Shown here piece by piece: positions 23,843-32,412 of a stretch of 64,000 nt of DNA. Each line of letters starts with the position of its first letter. The stretch's first letter is position 1. The DNA is from G942493275 sp942493275. GTDB lineage: Bacteria; Actinomycetota; Coriobacteriia; Anaerosomatales; PHET01. Under the pieces are notes generated by a model. That model was not told where the DNA came from and did no database searches. It saw nothing but the letters and a program-made list of their open reading frames with translations. The position numbers and the translations under genes are program-made. The stretch is taken from positions 1 through 64,000 of the forward strand of contig OW818687.1 of assembly GCA_942493275.1 (NCBI GenBank). The letters run 5' to 3'.

Positions 23843-25357
23843 CTACCAGACACGCTTCTCTTCAACGCGGTCCTCTTCGAGCTCGATGCCCATCTCGTTG
23901 AGGACCTTCGAGACGGCCTTCTCGCCGCCTTCAAGACAGTTGGGGATGCCGACGCCCCGGTAGCTGCCGCCGGCGAGCGCGAGGCCTCCGATAGCGTCCA
24001 TGCGCGACTCGAGCTCGTCCATGCGATCGAGGTGCCCCATCGTGTACTGCGGCATTCCCATGGTCCAGCGGAACACCCGCGCGAACAGCGGCTTGGCGTC
24101 AGCCTTCAGGCCGAGCATGTCGACGAGCTGCTTGCGCACAATCTCGATGAGCTCCTCATCGGAGCTCTTCATGATCTCCTGGTTGCGCGGACCGCCGACG
24201 AAACCGCGAAGCATGACTCGGCCTTCCGGCGCGCGGTCGGGCCACTTGGCCGACGACATCGTGACCGCCATGACGGGGCGGTTCTCGACGAGCGGGACGA
24301 GGATGCCGAAGAACTTCGTGTCGAACGGGCAGTCCTCTTCTGCGAATGCCATCGGCACGGTGGCCGATGAGGAGAACGGGATCGAGTCGAGCAGCTCGGA
24401 AGCGCGTTCGTCGAGACCGCCGAGCATGTTGCGGGTCGCCCACGCGGGCGTCGCGATGATGACCGCGTCGCCGCTCAGCACCTCACCGCTGTCGAGGGTG
24501 ACACGCCAGGTGCCGTCCTCGGCACGCTCGACGCTCGTGGCACCCTCCCCGGTACGGATCTTGTCTCGGCCGGCCTCATCGGCGAGCTTCTCGATGAAGA
24601 ACTGCATGCCGTCGTGGAAGCTCGAGAAGAAGGTGAAGCGCTTCGCGCCCGGCTTGGGCGGGTACTTGCGCTTCTGCTCCTCGACCGCCTTGCGCTGAGC
24701 GAGGAATCCGCGCACGAGCGAGCCGTGCTGCTGCTCCATCTCGAGGAGGTTCGGGAACGTCGCGGCAAGCGACATGAGGCCCGGGTCGGACGCGTGAACG
24801 CCTCCGACGAGCGGCTCGGCCAGCCGGTCGAGTGACTCCCGCCCCATGCGGCGCACGACGAAGCTCTCGAGCGTCTCGTCATGCTGCTGTGCGGTGTCGC
24901 CCTCCGGCCACTTCTCCTTGCGCGGGATGATCAGGTCGAGCGCCATCCGGAACTTGGCGGGCCATGAGTACAGCGACGTCGTCGCCAGCGGAACGAGCTT
25001 GGTGGGCGCGAACATCATGATGCCGTCGGGCAGCTCGACGAGCTTCTTGCCCTTGGCGATCAGCGTCTTCTTGTTCTCGTCGCGCGTACCGACCTCTTCA
25101 TCGTAGATGCCGAGGAGCTTGGCAACGCGGTGAACGCCGGGCTTGGTGGTGATGAAGGCGTCGGACCCGCCGTCGACGATGAACTGCCCGCCGGTCTCCG
25201 GATCATCGATGACCTCGGTGACAAGACACCCGCCGAGTCGGTCGTCCTTCTCGACGAGCACGAAGTCGACGTCATGTCCCGCATCCGCCGCGCGCTTGAT
25301 CTTGTAGGCGGCGCCGAGTCCGGCAACTCCACCGCCAATGATGATGACTCGCTTCAA
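23843..25357 (-). CDS. hemY: Protoporphyrinogen/coproporphyrinogen oxidase, HemY type (copy 2)
   Basis: This 504-residue paralogue of the neighbouring hemY has IIGGGVAGLGAAYKI at the N-terminus and LALAGGSYRGVGIPNCLEGG at the C-terminus. The start codon is TTG at 25357, with AGGAG 9 nt upstream; no ATG fits. It lies 78 nt after hemH in the operon hemE-hemH-hemY-hemY. Relative to copy 1 it has a short insertion around residue 160 (PEGDTAQQHDE). Two adjacent copies suggest duplication with specialisation, for example coproporphyrinogen versus protoporphyrinogen oxidation, but sequence alone cannot show this. Confidence 0.88.
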   Translation of the reverse strand: MKRVIIIGGGVAGLGAAYKIKRAADAGHDVDFVLVEKDDRLGGCLVTEVIDDPETGGQFIVDGGSDAFITTKPGVHRVAKLLGIYDEEVGTRDENKKTLIAKGKKLVELPDGIMMFAPTKLVPLATTSLYSWPAKFRMALDLIIPRKEKWPEGDTAQQHDETLESFVVRRMGRESLDRLAEPLVGGVHASDPGLMSLAATFPNLLEMEQQHGSLVRGFLAQRKAVEEQKRKYPPKPGAKRFTFFSSFHDGMQFFIEKLADEAGRDKIRTGEGATSVERAEDGTWRVTLDSGEVLSGDAVIIATPAWATRNMLGGLDERASELLDSIPFSSSATVPMAFAEEDCPFDTKFFGILVPLVENRPVMAVTMSSAKWPDRAPEGRVMLRGFVGGPRNQEIMKSSDEELIEIVRKQLVDMLGLKADAKPLFARVFRWTMGMPQYTMGHLDRMDELESRMDAIGGLALAGGSYRGVGIPNCLEGGEKAVSKVLNEMGIELEEDRVEEKRVW

Positions 25358-25435
25358 AGAAGCACTCCTATCGGTTGATTCCAGGCAGAAGAGAGCTAAC
25401 GCTGCGAGTGCCGGCTCGAGTCAGCGTCCGGGTTT

Positions 25436-26410
25436 CTAGAGCAGTTTGATGATGGAGTCCGCGATGTCGGCGGCCAGGAGTTCGTCCTGGTTGGGAACGG
25501 GTACTCGCGCGAACTCGAGGCCGGACGTCAGAGCGGCGTCGGCGGCGACGATGTCGAGGTCGTACAGCGTCTCCATATGGTCTGTCATGAACCCGATCGG
25601 GCAGACCACGAGCGCCTTGACGGCACGAGAGACCTGGGCGGCCTCGATGAGCTCGTCGATGTCCGGGCCGAGCCAACCGCCGGGGCGGTTGCCCTTCGAC
25701 TGGTACACGAGGAACCACGGCCGAGACTCGCCCTCCGAGCCAAACGCCGAGAAGCCCGGTAGGACGGTGCTGCCGCGGCCATGCGACCCGGCCGGCAGGT
25801 CGAGCTTGCTGGCGATTCGGTTTGCGGCGCGCTCGAGCCCGGCGATGTAGGGGTCACCGTCGACGAGGTCGCTCATCGGAAGGCTGTGCGCCGTGAAGAC
25901 GAGAATCGCGTCGTGGTTCGGCTCGAGATCGGACAGGGTCGCAGCTATCGCGCCGGCGAAGAAATCGACAAACCGCTGCAGCTCCGAGACGAGCGGGGCC
26001 TCGACCACTTCGATCCCGCCCAGTTGCTCGGCAGCCTCGGCGATCGCTTCGCGGTACGCACCGTGAGCGACCTTGCTCTCGAACGGCGAGAGAGAGATCG
26101 TGATGACGCGATCGCATCCCGCCTGCTTGAGCGCGGCGAGCCCATCGACGATGTACGGGTCCCAGTAACGCATGCCGAGCGCGACCGGGAGCTCGTGGCC
26201 CTTCTGCTTCAGCGCAGCGCCGATCTCGTTACCGATGGCCGTGGCGATCTCGACCAAGGGCGACTTGCCGCCAATGGACAGGTAACGCATACAGACGCGC
26301 TCCACGAGTTCGTCTGACGGCTCCTTGCCCATGAGGTTGCACATGAAGGGACCGACCGACTCGATCGAGTCGGGGCCGCCAAAACCGGTGAGCAGTACGC
26401 CTGTCGTCAT
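25436..26410 (-). CDS. hemH: Ferrochelatase HemH/CpfC
   Basis: This 324-residue enzyme inserts Fe(II) into a porphyrin. In actinomycetes the substrate is usually coproporphyrin III (CpfC). Family features are LLTGFGGPDSIESV at the N-terminus, FTAHSLPMSD with the catalytic histidine in the middle, and YQSKGNRPGGWLGPDI with ICPIGFMTDHMET-like (here VCPIGFMTDHMETLYD) in the C-terminal half. It starts 6 nt after hemE. No good Shine-Dalgarno is visible, so translation is probably coupled. It would act in the cytosol or at the membrane face. Confidence 0.92.
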   Translation of the reverse strand: MTTGVLLTGFGGPDSIESVGPFMCNLMGKEPSDELVERVCMRYLSIGGKSPLVEIATAIGNEIGAALKQKGHELPVALGMRYWDPYIVDGLAALKQAGCDRVITISLSPFESKVAHGAYREAIAEAAEQLGGIEVVEAPLVSELQRFVDFFAGAIAATLSDLEPNHDAILVFTAHSLPMSDLVDGDPYIAGLERAANRIASKLDLPAGSHGRGSTVLPGFSAFGSEGESRPWFLVYQSKGNRPGGWLGPDIDELIEAAQVSRAVKALVVCPIGFMTDHMETLYDLDIVAADAALTSGLEFARVPVPNQDELLAADIADSIIKLL

Positions 26411-26416
26411 GAGATG

Positions 26417-27487
26417 CTACGCCCCCGCACGAATACGCTCGGAGTGCTCGTGCACGAAGCGGATCATCGTGCGCGCCTTCTCCGGGTCGGAAGTCTTGTG
26501 GATACCGTGGCCGAGATTGAAGATGTGGCCCGGACGCGTGCCGACGGCCTCGAGGATGCGGACCACCTGGCGCTCGATCTCCTCATCGGGACCGAACAGC
26601 GCAACCGGGTCGATGTTGCCCTGGATGCCGAACTTGGGATCGATGCGCTCGACGGCGTCCTTCATGTCGAGACGCCAGTCCACGCCGACGATGTCGCCGC
26701 CGGCCTGCTGCACGAGCTCGATCATCGAGGTCGCGCCGTTGGCGAAGTGGATGACCGGCACGCCGCCCTCGACGACCTTGTCGCCGTGCGCCTTGACCGC
26801 TTCCAGGACGCGCTTGCTGTACGGGAGGACGAAGCGCTCGTAGTCCCACGGGGCAACGTAGCCGACCCAGCTGTCGAACATCTGAACGACCTGAGCGCCT
26901 GCATCGATCTGTGCGCACAGGTACGCGATGACGGTGTCGGTGAACTTGTTCATGAGCATGTCCCACGCGACCGGATCGCCCCACATGAGCGCCTTGCAGT
27001 TCTCGTAGTCGCGCGTGCCGTGACCCTCGATGGCGTAGCTCGCGAGCGTGAACGGTGCGCCTGCGAAACCGATCAGCGGCACCTTGTTCTCAAGCTCCTT
27101 GCGAAGGATCTTGATGGTCTCCATGACGTAGCCGGTGTCGTCGATGGGATCCGAGATACCCAGCTTGGCGACGTCGGCGGCGGAGCGGATCGGATTGTGG
27201 ATGACGGGACCCTCGCCCTTGGCGAACTCGAGGTCCAGACCCATGCCCGGGAACACCACAAGGATGTCCGAGAAGAGAATGGCGGCGTCCACGCCGACGA
27301 GGTCGACCGGCTGCATGGTGACCTCGACGGCGAGCTCAGGAGTGCCGCACATCTCGAGGAATCCGTGCTTCGCGCGAATCTCGCGGTACTCCGGCATGTA
27401 GCGGCCGGCCTGACGCATCATCCACACGGGGGTGCGCTCGGTAGCCTCAAGACGGGCAGCGCGGAGGAAAAGATCGTTGAACGGCAT
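26417..27487 (-). CDS. hemE: Uroporphyrinogen decarboxylase HemE
   Basis: This 356-residue enzyme converts uroporphyrinogen III to coproporphyrinogen III. Diagnostic motifs are PVWMMRQAGRYMPEYR near residue 20, the catalytic-aspartate region ILFSDILV, and FAGAPFTLASY; the C-terminal GHGIHKTSDPEKA is also typical. GAAAGGAAG precedes the ATG at 27487. It is the first gene of the minus-strand haem operon (hemE, hemH and two hemY copies), giving the branch from uroporphyrinogen to haem. Confidence 0.95.
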   Translation of the reverse strand: MPFNDLFLRAARLEATERTPVWMMRQAGRYMPEYREIRAKHGFLEMCGTPELAVEVTMQPVDLVGVDAAILFSDILVVFPGMGLDLEFAKGEGPVIHNPIRSAADVAKLGISDPIDDTGYVMETIKILRKELENKVPLIGFAGAPFTLASYAIEGHGTRDYENCKALMWGDPVAWDMLMNKFTDTVIAYLCAQIDAGAQVVQMFDSWVGYVAPWDYERFVLPYSKRVLEAVKAHGDKVVEGGVPVIHFANGATSMIELVQQAGGDIVGVDWRLDMKDAVERIDPKFGIQGNIDPVALFGPDEEIERQVVRILEAVGTRPGHIFNLGHGIHKTSDPEKARTMIRFVHEHSERIRAGA

Positions 27488-27653
27488 ACGGCGGCTCTTC
27501 CTTTCGTATCGTTACAGGTGGGCGGTGCAGGGTCCGCAATACGCGGGCGCGCACACGCGCCAAGAGGAAATACTACCACGCAAGGGGTGACCTGACGCAC
27601 CCTCGGCCCACACAGCCGGGCCTATCCCTGAGGGCGATCGGTCCGACACGCAC

Positions 27654-27685
27654 GAGACCCCGCACCATTGCCGGTACGGGGTCTC
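27654..27685 (-). terminator. Terminator after acetyl-CoA synthetase
   Basis: A perfect 9-bp inverted repeat (27654-27662 with 27677-27685, 14-nt loop) lies 28 nt past the acetyl-CoA synthetase stop on the minus strand. Confidence 0.7.
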
Positions 27686-27712
27686 GAGGCCGTGTGCTAT
27701 CTCGTCCGCGTC

Positions 27713-29704
27713 CTAGTGGTCCGGAGCGGTCTCGACGATGATCTGGACGATCGAGGGATCGGCCAGGGTCGAGATGTCGCCGAACGCCTCCATGTCGCGG
27801 TCGCCGGCGGCGACTTTGCGCAGGATGCGGCGCATGATCTTGCCGGAGCGCGTCTTAGGCAGCTCGGGCACGAAGTGCAGGGAGTCCGGGCTCGCGATCG
27901 GGCCGATCTCGTTGCGGACGTGACCGATGAGCATCTTGCGGAGGTCGTCGGTCGCCTCCTCGCCGCCCTTGAGGATGACGTAGGCGTAGATGCCCTCACC
28001 CTTGATGTCGTGCGGGAAGCCGACAACGGCTGCCTCGGCGACCTTGGGGTGGCTGACGAGTGCGGACTCTACCTCGGCGGTGCCCATGCGGTGGCCGGAC
28101 ACGTTGATGACGTCGTCCACGCGGCCGAGGAGCCAGTAGTAGCCGTCCTCGTCCTGGCGACAACCGTCACCGGTGAAGTACTTTCCGGGGAAGGCCGAGA
28201 AGTAGACTTCCTTGACCCGCTTGTTCTCGGGATCGCCCCACGTGCCGCGGAGCATGCCCGGCCACGGGTACTTGATGCAGAGGCGGCCGCCCGAGCCCTG
28301 GGGGGTCACGCTGTGGTCCTCGTTGAGGATCTCCGGCTGGATGCCGAAGAACGGACGCGTGGCCGAACCCGGCTTCATCGGCGTGGCGCCGGGGAGGTTG
28401 GTGATCATGTGACCGCCGGTCTCCGTCTGCCACCACGTGTCGACGATCGGGACTTCCGAACGGCCGATGTTCTTGTAATACCAGAGCCAGGCCTCGGGGT
28501 TGATCGGCTCGCCGACCGTGCCCAGAACGCGAAGGCTCGTGAGATCGTACTTCGCCGGCCACTCCTCGCCCGCCTTCATGAGCGCGCGGATCGCGGTCGG
28601 AGCGGTGTAGAACTGGTTGACGCCATGCTTCTCGATGATGGCCCAGAAGCGGCCCGCATCCGGATACGTCGGCACACCCTCGAACATGAGCGACGTGGCG
28701 CCCAGCGCGAGCGGTCCGTAGACGACGTAGCTGTGGCCCGTGACCCAACCGATGTCGGCCGTGCAGAAGAACACGTCCTCATCGTGGTAGTCGAAGGTGT
28801 ACTTGAACGTCATGGTCGCCTGAAGCAGATAGCCGCCGGTGGTGTGGAGCACGCCCTTGGGCTTGCCCGTCGAGCCGGAGGTGTAGAGGATGAACAGCGG
28901 GTCCTCGGCATCCATCCACTCGATGTCACAGTGGCGCTGGATATCGGCCGAGCGGGTCTCCTCGTGGTACCAGAAGTCGCGGCCGGGCTCCATGTCGACG
29001 CGGTTCTGCGTGCGCGACACGACGATGACGCTCTCGATGCTCGGGCACTCGTGCAGGGCCTCGTCGGCCATGGCCTTGAGCGGAACGATGCGGCCGCCGC
29101 GGACGCCCTCATCGGCGGTGATCAGCATCTTGCAGGTGCTGTCCTGGATGCGGTCCTGAAGCGACTGCGAAGAGAAGCCGCCGAAGATGATGGAGTGGAT
29201 CGCGCCGATGCGGGCACACGCGAGCATCACGATGGGGAGCTCGGGGATCATCGGCAGGTAGATGGCTACACGGTCGCCCTTCTTGATGCCGTGCTTCTTG
29301 AGCACGTTGGCCATACGGCACACCTTGTAGTACAGCGACTGGTAGGTGTAGACCTTGCTGCGGCCCTCGTCGTCTTCCCAGATCAGCGCGGCCTTGTTGC
29401 GGCGCCACGTGGTGAGATGACGATCGATGCAGTTGTAGGCGACGTTGGTCTTGCCACCCTTGAACCACTCGACACGCGGCTCGTTGAAGTCGTAGTCCAG
29501 GACGGTGTCCCACTTCTTGTGCCAGTACAGAAGCTCCTCGGCCTGCTCGGCCCAGAATCCTTCGGGGTCCTCGATGGACCGCTTGTACATGACCTCGTAC
29601 TCATCCATAGACTTGATCCAGGCACGCTCAGACACCCACGCCGGGGGGTTGATGACCTGCGACTGCCCCATAAGGGACTCGATCGAGAGGGACTTGTCAG
29701 CCAC
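27713..29704 (-). CDS. acsA: Acetyl-CoA synthetase (AMP-forming)
   Basis: This 663-residue enzyme makes acetyl-CoA from acetate, ATP and CoA. The ACS N-terminal domain, the P-loop-like YTSGSTGKPKGVLH, the WWQTETGGH motif and the C-terminal RSGKIMRRILR with the acetylatable lysine are all present. The open frame extends 49 codons upstream but the GTG at 29704 is chosen: AAGGAGGTC precedes it at correct spacing and the family sequence starts there. The lysine motif suggests control by reversible acetylation, as known for the family. No deacetylase or acetate kinase gene is in the window. Confidence 0.93.
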   Translation of the reverse strand: MADKSLSIESLMGQSQVINPPAWVSERAWIKSMDEYEVMYKRSIEDPEGFWAEQAEELLYWHKKWDTVLDYDFNEPRVEWFKGGKTNVAYNCIDRHLTTWRRNKAALIWEDDEGRSKVYTYQSLYYKVCRMANVLKKHGIKKGDRVAIYLPMIPELPIVMLACARIGAIHSIIFGGFSSQSLQDRIQDSTCKMLITADEGVRGGRIVPLKAMADEALHECPSIESVIVVSRTQNRVDMEPGRDFWYHEETRSADIQRHCDIEWMDAEDPLFILYTSGSTGKPKGVLHTTGGYLLQATMTFKYTFDYHDEDVFFCTADIGWVTGHSYVVYGPLALGATSLMFEGVPTYPDAGRFWAIIEKHGVNQFYTAPTAIRALMKAGEEWPAKYDLTSLRVLGTVGEPINPEAWLWYYKNIGRSEVPIVDTWWQTETGGHMITNLPGATPMKPGSATRPFFGIQPEILNEDHSVTPQGSGGRLCIKYPWPGMLRGTWGDPENKRVKEVYFSAFPGKYFTGDGCRQDEDGYYWLLGRVDDVINVSGHRMGTAEVESALVSHPKVAEAAVVGFPHDIKGEGIYAYVILKGGEEATDDLRKMLIGHVRNEIGPIASPDSLHFVPELPKTRSGKIMRRILRKVAAGDRDMEAFGDISTLADPSIVQIIVETAPDH

Positions 29705-30202
29705 AACGACCTCCTTGTCACGTTGCTCGGTCGGACAGAAACGGTGGAGGCATTGCGCCGAGATGTGTGGAGCCACCCCTGCCACCAAAAGCGGCCCTGA
29801 TGGACCGCGTTCGTCAATACTAGAGGTGGTTCCCGCCCATTCGGCCTCCAAACCCGGTCAACGGACGCTCGGGGTCGGTGGGCGGCACCAAGGGACGCGG
29901 GAGAGTGTCTTCCCGGCCGGATCGTCGAGCTCGACGACGACCTGCGCCCGCCGCGCGGAATGTATCAGCGACACCCCCGATGACCTCGATTTGTGGTGAA
30001 ACTTTGTAACAAATGTTGCAGGGAATGGAGAATCCATGTAGGCTGGCTGCACATAGATTTCCCTTCCCCCGCAAAACGTCGTCCGGGGAATCCGGACGAC
30101 ATGAACCGGCAGGGCCGCCGCGACCGGCATCGCGACATGGTCACCAGGCAGACCAACAAGGCCCAGATGAGACTCAGGGGTAGTGCATCGGGGAAGGATT
30201 GA
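29705..30202. other. Intergenic region with promoter- and hairpin-like signals
   Basis: There are about 500 nt without a confident gene. A plus-strand sigma-70-like pair TTGCAG (30016-30021) and TAGGCT (30039-30044) has 17-nt spacing. A perfect 9-bp hairpin (30078-30086 with 30092-30100) follows, directly before an ATG that opens a 33-codon basic frame (MNRQGRRDRHRDMVTRQTNK...) ending at 30202 beside the terminator. It may be a small RNA or a micro-ORF. Confidence 0.4.
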
Positions 30203-30232
30203 GAAAGCCCCGGCCCGAAGGCCGGGGCTTTC
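30203..30232. terminator. Strong terminator hairpin
   Basis: A perfect 13-bp inverted repeat (30203-30215 with 30220-30232, loop CGAA) lies 24 nt past the stop of the minus-strand RACE gene. It would also end any plus-strand transcript from the 30.0-30.2 kb region. Confidence 0.85.
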
Positions 30233-30255
30233 ATCTTGCCTAAATCAGGCTCGCC

Positions 30256-31806
30256 TTACGCGTCGTAGGGCTCGAGCGTCACCGCAGCCATCAGCGCCGC
30301 CGAGAAACCCGGGCCTTCAGCCAGCGACACGTGATCCGAGCCGCGAAGCCGTTCGAGCGCCGCGCTCCCCGCCTCCGGATGCAGCGCGATGGTCACAGCG
30401 CCCAGCAGCGACGCGTTGCCCGCCACGCGGGTGCGGTCCTGGAGTTGGCGCGGAAGCACGCCGAGCTCGACCAGGTCCCTGACGGCGAGCGAAGAGCCGA
30501 ATGCACCCGCCACCGTCACGGAGTCGATCTTCTTGGCGCGCACCTTCGCGCGGCGCAGGACCGTCTCGACCGCGACCCGCACGGCGCCCTTGGCCAGCTG
30601 CAGTCCCCGCACGTCGAGCTGCGTCAGCACCGGACACCCGCCTGCATGGCCGAGCCTGACGTAGCGCACACCCGCGTCATCGACTCCCATGCGTCCCGAC
30701 AGCGCATCCGTATGCAGGAGAAGCCCATCGGCCGACAGAGCCCCTGCGCGCCTAAGCTCGGCAAGCGCCGAGACGAGCCCCGAGCCGCTCAGCCATCCGG
30801 GCTCACCGACCTCGCCGATGAGGTGCAGCTGCACGTCGGACCCGTCGATGCTCACCCGGTCGATCGCCCCGGGGACCGCGGGCCCTCCGCACGAGACTCC
30901 CGAGCCGTCGAAGGCCGGACCCGCCGCAGCTGATGCGACCGTGAGGCCCCGCTCGGTGATCAGCGCGACCTCTGCGTTGGTGCCGATGTCGATGACGAGC
31001 GATGTCTTCGCGGGTCCGCTGCTCGCGAGCGAAGCCATCACCGCGACGGTATCGCCCCCGACGAAGCCGGCGACGGGGGGAAGTATCTCGATGCTCGCGG
31101 ATGGCGCGAGGACCCCCGCGATCGTGGTGCTGCGCAGGTCGCGGTCGTAGACCGGCGCCGCGAAGGGGTGCGTGGCCAGGGAATCCACCGACGCTCCCGA
31201 GAGCAGGCCGGCCATCGCGGAGTTTCCGGCGATCACGCAGCGCTCGATGGCGCTCGTATCCTCGCCGGCTGCGGCGACAAGCGCTTCGACGACCGACAGC
31301 TCGGCGGCTTCGCGCAACGCGTCGGCGTCGCCCGCAATCGCGGACGACAACCTCGAGAGCACGTCACCACCCCACGACGCCTGACGGTTGGGCACCGACG
31401 CCCTCCCGACCTCGCGTCCGGAGGCCCTGTCGATAACGGCCGCAGCGACGCCGGTAGTGCCCAGGTCGACGCCCGCGACCAGCGCGCCGCCCGTGCGGAC
31501 TCCTGACCGGGACGCGGAACCGTGCACCACGACAGGCCGCACGCGAACCGCGGTGTCGACACGCGCGCGACACGCGAGCCGTACGCCCTTGGGCGCCCGG
31601 GTGAGACCGACCCTCTCGGCGTCATCGGGCGTGCCGAGCTCGCCCTCCAGCACCGTCACACCGCAGGACCCGCACACTCCCCGACCGCCGCACGGGATCG
31701 GGATGACCACACCGGCCGCGCGGGCAGCATCGGCGAGGACCGTTCCCGGCTCCACCCACGCGACCTGTCCGCCCGGCTCGAACGTGACCGGGACCAATCC
31801 GCTCAC
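30256..31806 (-). CDS. RACE-type protein: 2Fe-2S ferredoxin domain plus ASKHA/DUF4445 ATPase
   Basis: This 516-residue protein combines an N-terminal [2Fe-2S] plant-type ferredoxin domain (CGGRGVCGSCGV at about 39-50, fourth cysteine in RLACRA) with an ASKHA-fold ATPase (GVDLGTTGVAAAVID, then VIDIGTNAEVAL and AGNASLLGA). This is the layout of reductive activators of corrinoid-dependent enzymes, which use ATP to re-reduce inactive Co(II) corrinoid methyltransferase proteins. No corrinoid protein or methyltransferase gene lies nearby, so its client is outside the window. It is followed by HIT and xse genes upstream on the same strand. Confidence 0.88.
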   Translation of the reverse strand: MSGLVPVTFEPGGQVAWVEPGTVLADAARAAGVVIPIPCGGRGVCGSCGVTVLEGELGTPDDAERVGLTRAPKGVRLACRARVDTAVRVRPVVVHGSASRSGVRTGGALVAGVDLGTTGVAAAVIDRASGREVGRASVPNRQASWGGDVLSRLSSAIAGDADALREAAELSVVEALVAAAGEDTSAIERCVIAGNSAMAGLLSGASVDSLATHPFAAPVYDRDLRSTTIAGVLAPSASIEILPPVAGFVGGDTVAVMASLASSGPAKTSLVIDIGTNAEVALITERGLTVASAAAGPAFDGSGVSCGGPAVPGAIDRVSIDGSDVQLHLIGEVGEPGWLSGSGLVSALAELRRAGALSADGLLLHTDALSGRMGVDDAGVRYVRLGHAGGCPVLTQLDVRGLQLAKGAVRVAVETVLRRAKVRAKKIDSVTVAGAFGSSLAVRDLVELGVLPRQLQDRTRVAGNASLLGAVTIALHPEAGSAALERLRGSDHVSLAEGPGFSAALMAAVTLEPYDA

Positions 31807-31807
31807 G

Positions 31808-32161
31808 TCAGTCGCCGGAGAAGACGACCATGCCGTGAGCCATCGGCCTGCCGCCCATCACGTGAATGTGGAGGTGGCCGACGGTCTGGTTCGCATCGGC
31901 ACCGCTGTTGACGATGACCCTGTATCCGCTCTCGTCGACACCCTTGGCCTCGGCGACCTTGCCTACCGCCGCGAACAGCACGCCGAGAAGCTCGGCAGGG
32001 ACGTCGCTGCTGAGATTCGCGTAGTGCTCCCGTGGGATCACGAGCGTGTGAACGGGCGCCTGGGGCGAGATGTCGTCGAAAGCGACGACGTTCGCGTCCT
32101 CATACACCGGCGTGATGGGAATCTCGCCCCGAGCGATCTTGCAAAACAGGCAGTCATCCAC
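31808..32161 (-). CDS. HIT-family nucleotide hydrolase (HinT-like)
   Basis: This 117-residue protein has the histidine triad GHLHIHVMGG at the C-terminus and CLFCKIARGEIP at the N-terminus, typical of HinT purine nucleoside phosphoramidases. The GTG at 32161 is chosen because AAGGAGG lies 8 nt upstream. An ATG at 32182 overlaps the xseB stop but has a poor ribosome site. It lies one nucleotide upstream of the RACE gene and just after xseB in one operon. Confidence 0.92.
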   Translation of the reverse strand: MDDCLFCKIARGEIPITPVYEDANVVAFDDISPQAPVHTLVIPREHYANLSSDVPAELLGVLFAAVGKVAEAKGVDESGYRVIVNSGADANQTVGHLHIHVMGGRPMAHGMVVFSGD

Positions 32162-32178
32162 GCGATTCTCCTCCTTCG

Positions 32179-32412
32179 TCATTCCGACGAGCCGTCGGAC
32201 TCCGCCTCAAGCTCGCCGATGAGCATCGTGACCTTCTGCTGCGCGTCCGCGAGCCTTCCCTGCAGCGAGCGAAGGAGCGCGACTCCCCGCTCGTAGCGCT
32301 CGAGGCTGTCCTCAAGCTCGAGCTGGCCGCTCTCAAGTGCGGCCACAATGCCTTCGAGCTCCGAGAGTGTCTCACCGAACGACATCTCGGCCGTCTGCGT
32401 CTTCTCTTCCAT
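32179..32412 (-). CDS. xseB: Exonuclease VII small subunit XseB
   Basis: This 77-residue protein is in the XseB family, with FGETLSELEGIVAALESGQLELEDSLERYERGVALLR, shown here only by its ends FGETLSEL and YERGVALL. It forms a helical bundle that binds XseA to make the single-strand exonuclease VII. It begins immediately after the xseA stop and is cotranscribed. Confidence 0.94.
   Translation of the reverse strand: MEEKTQTAEMSFGETLSELEGIVAALESGQLELEDSLERYERGVALLRSLQGRLADAQQKVTMLIGELEAESDGSSE

Noticed and set aside
27668..29800. 710-codon plus-strand open frame opposite acetyl-CoA synthetase
   Set aside because: Shadow of a strongly conserved gene; no recognisable motif.
30101..30202. Signal recognition particle RNA or tmRNA
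   Set aside because: Stretches such as CACCAGGCAGACC looked suggestive, but the conserved GGAAG and AGCAG loop motifs are missing.
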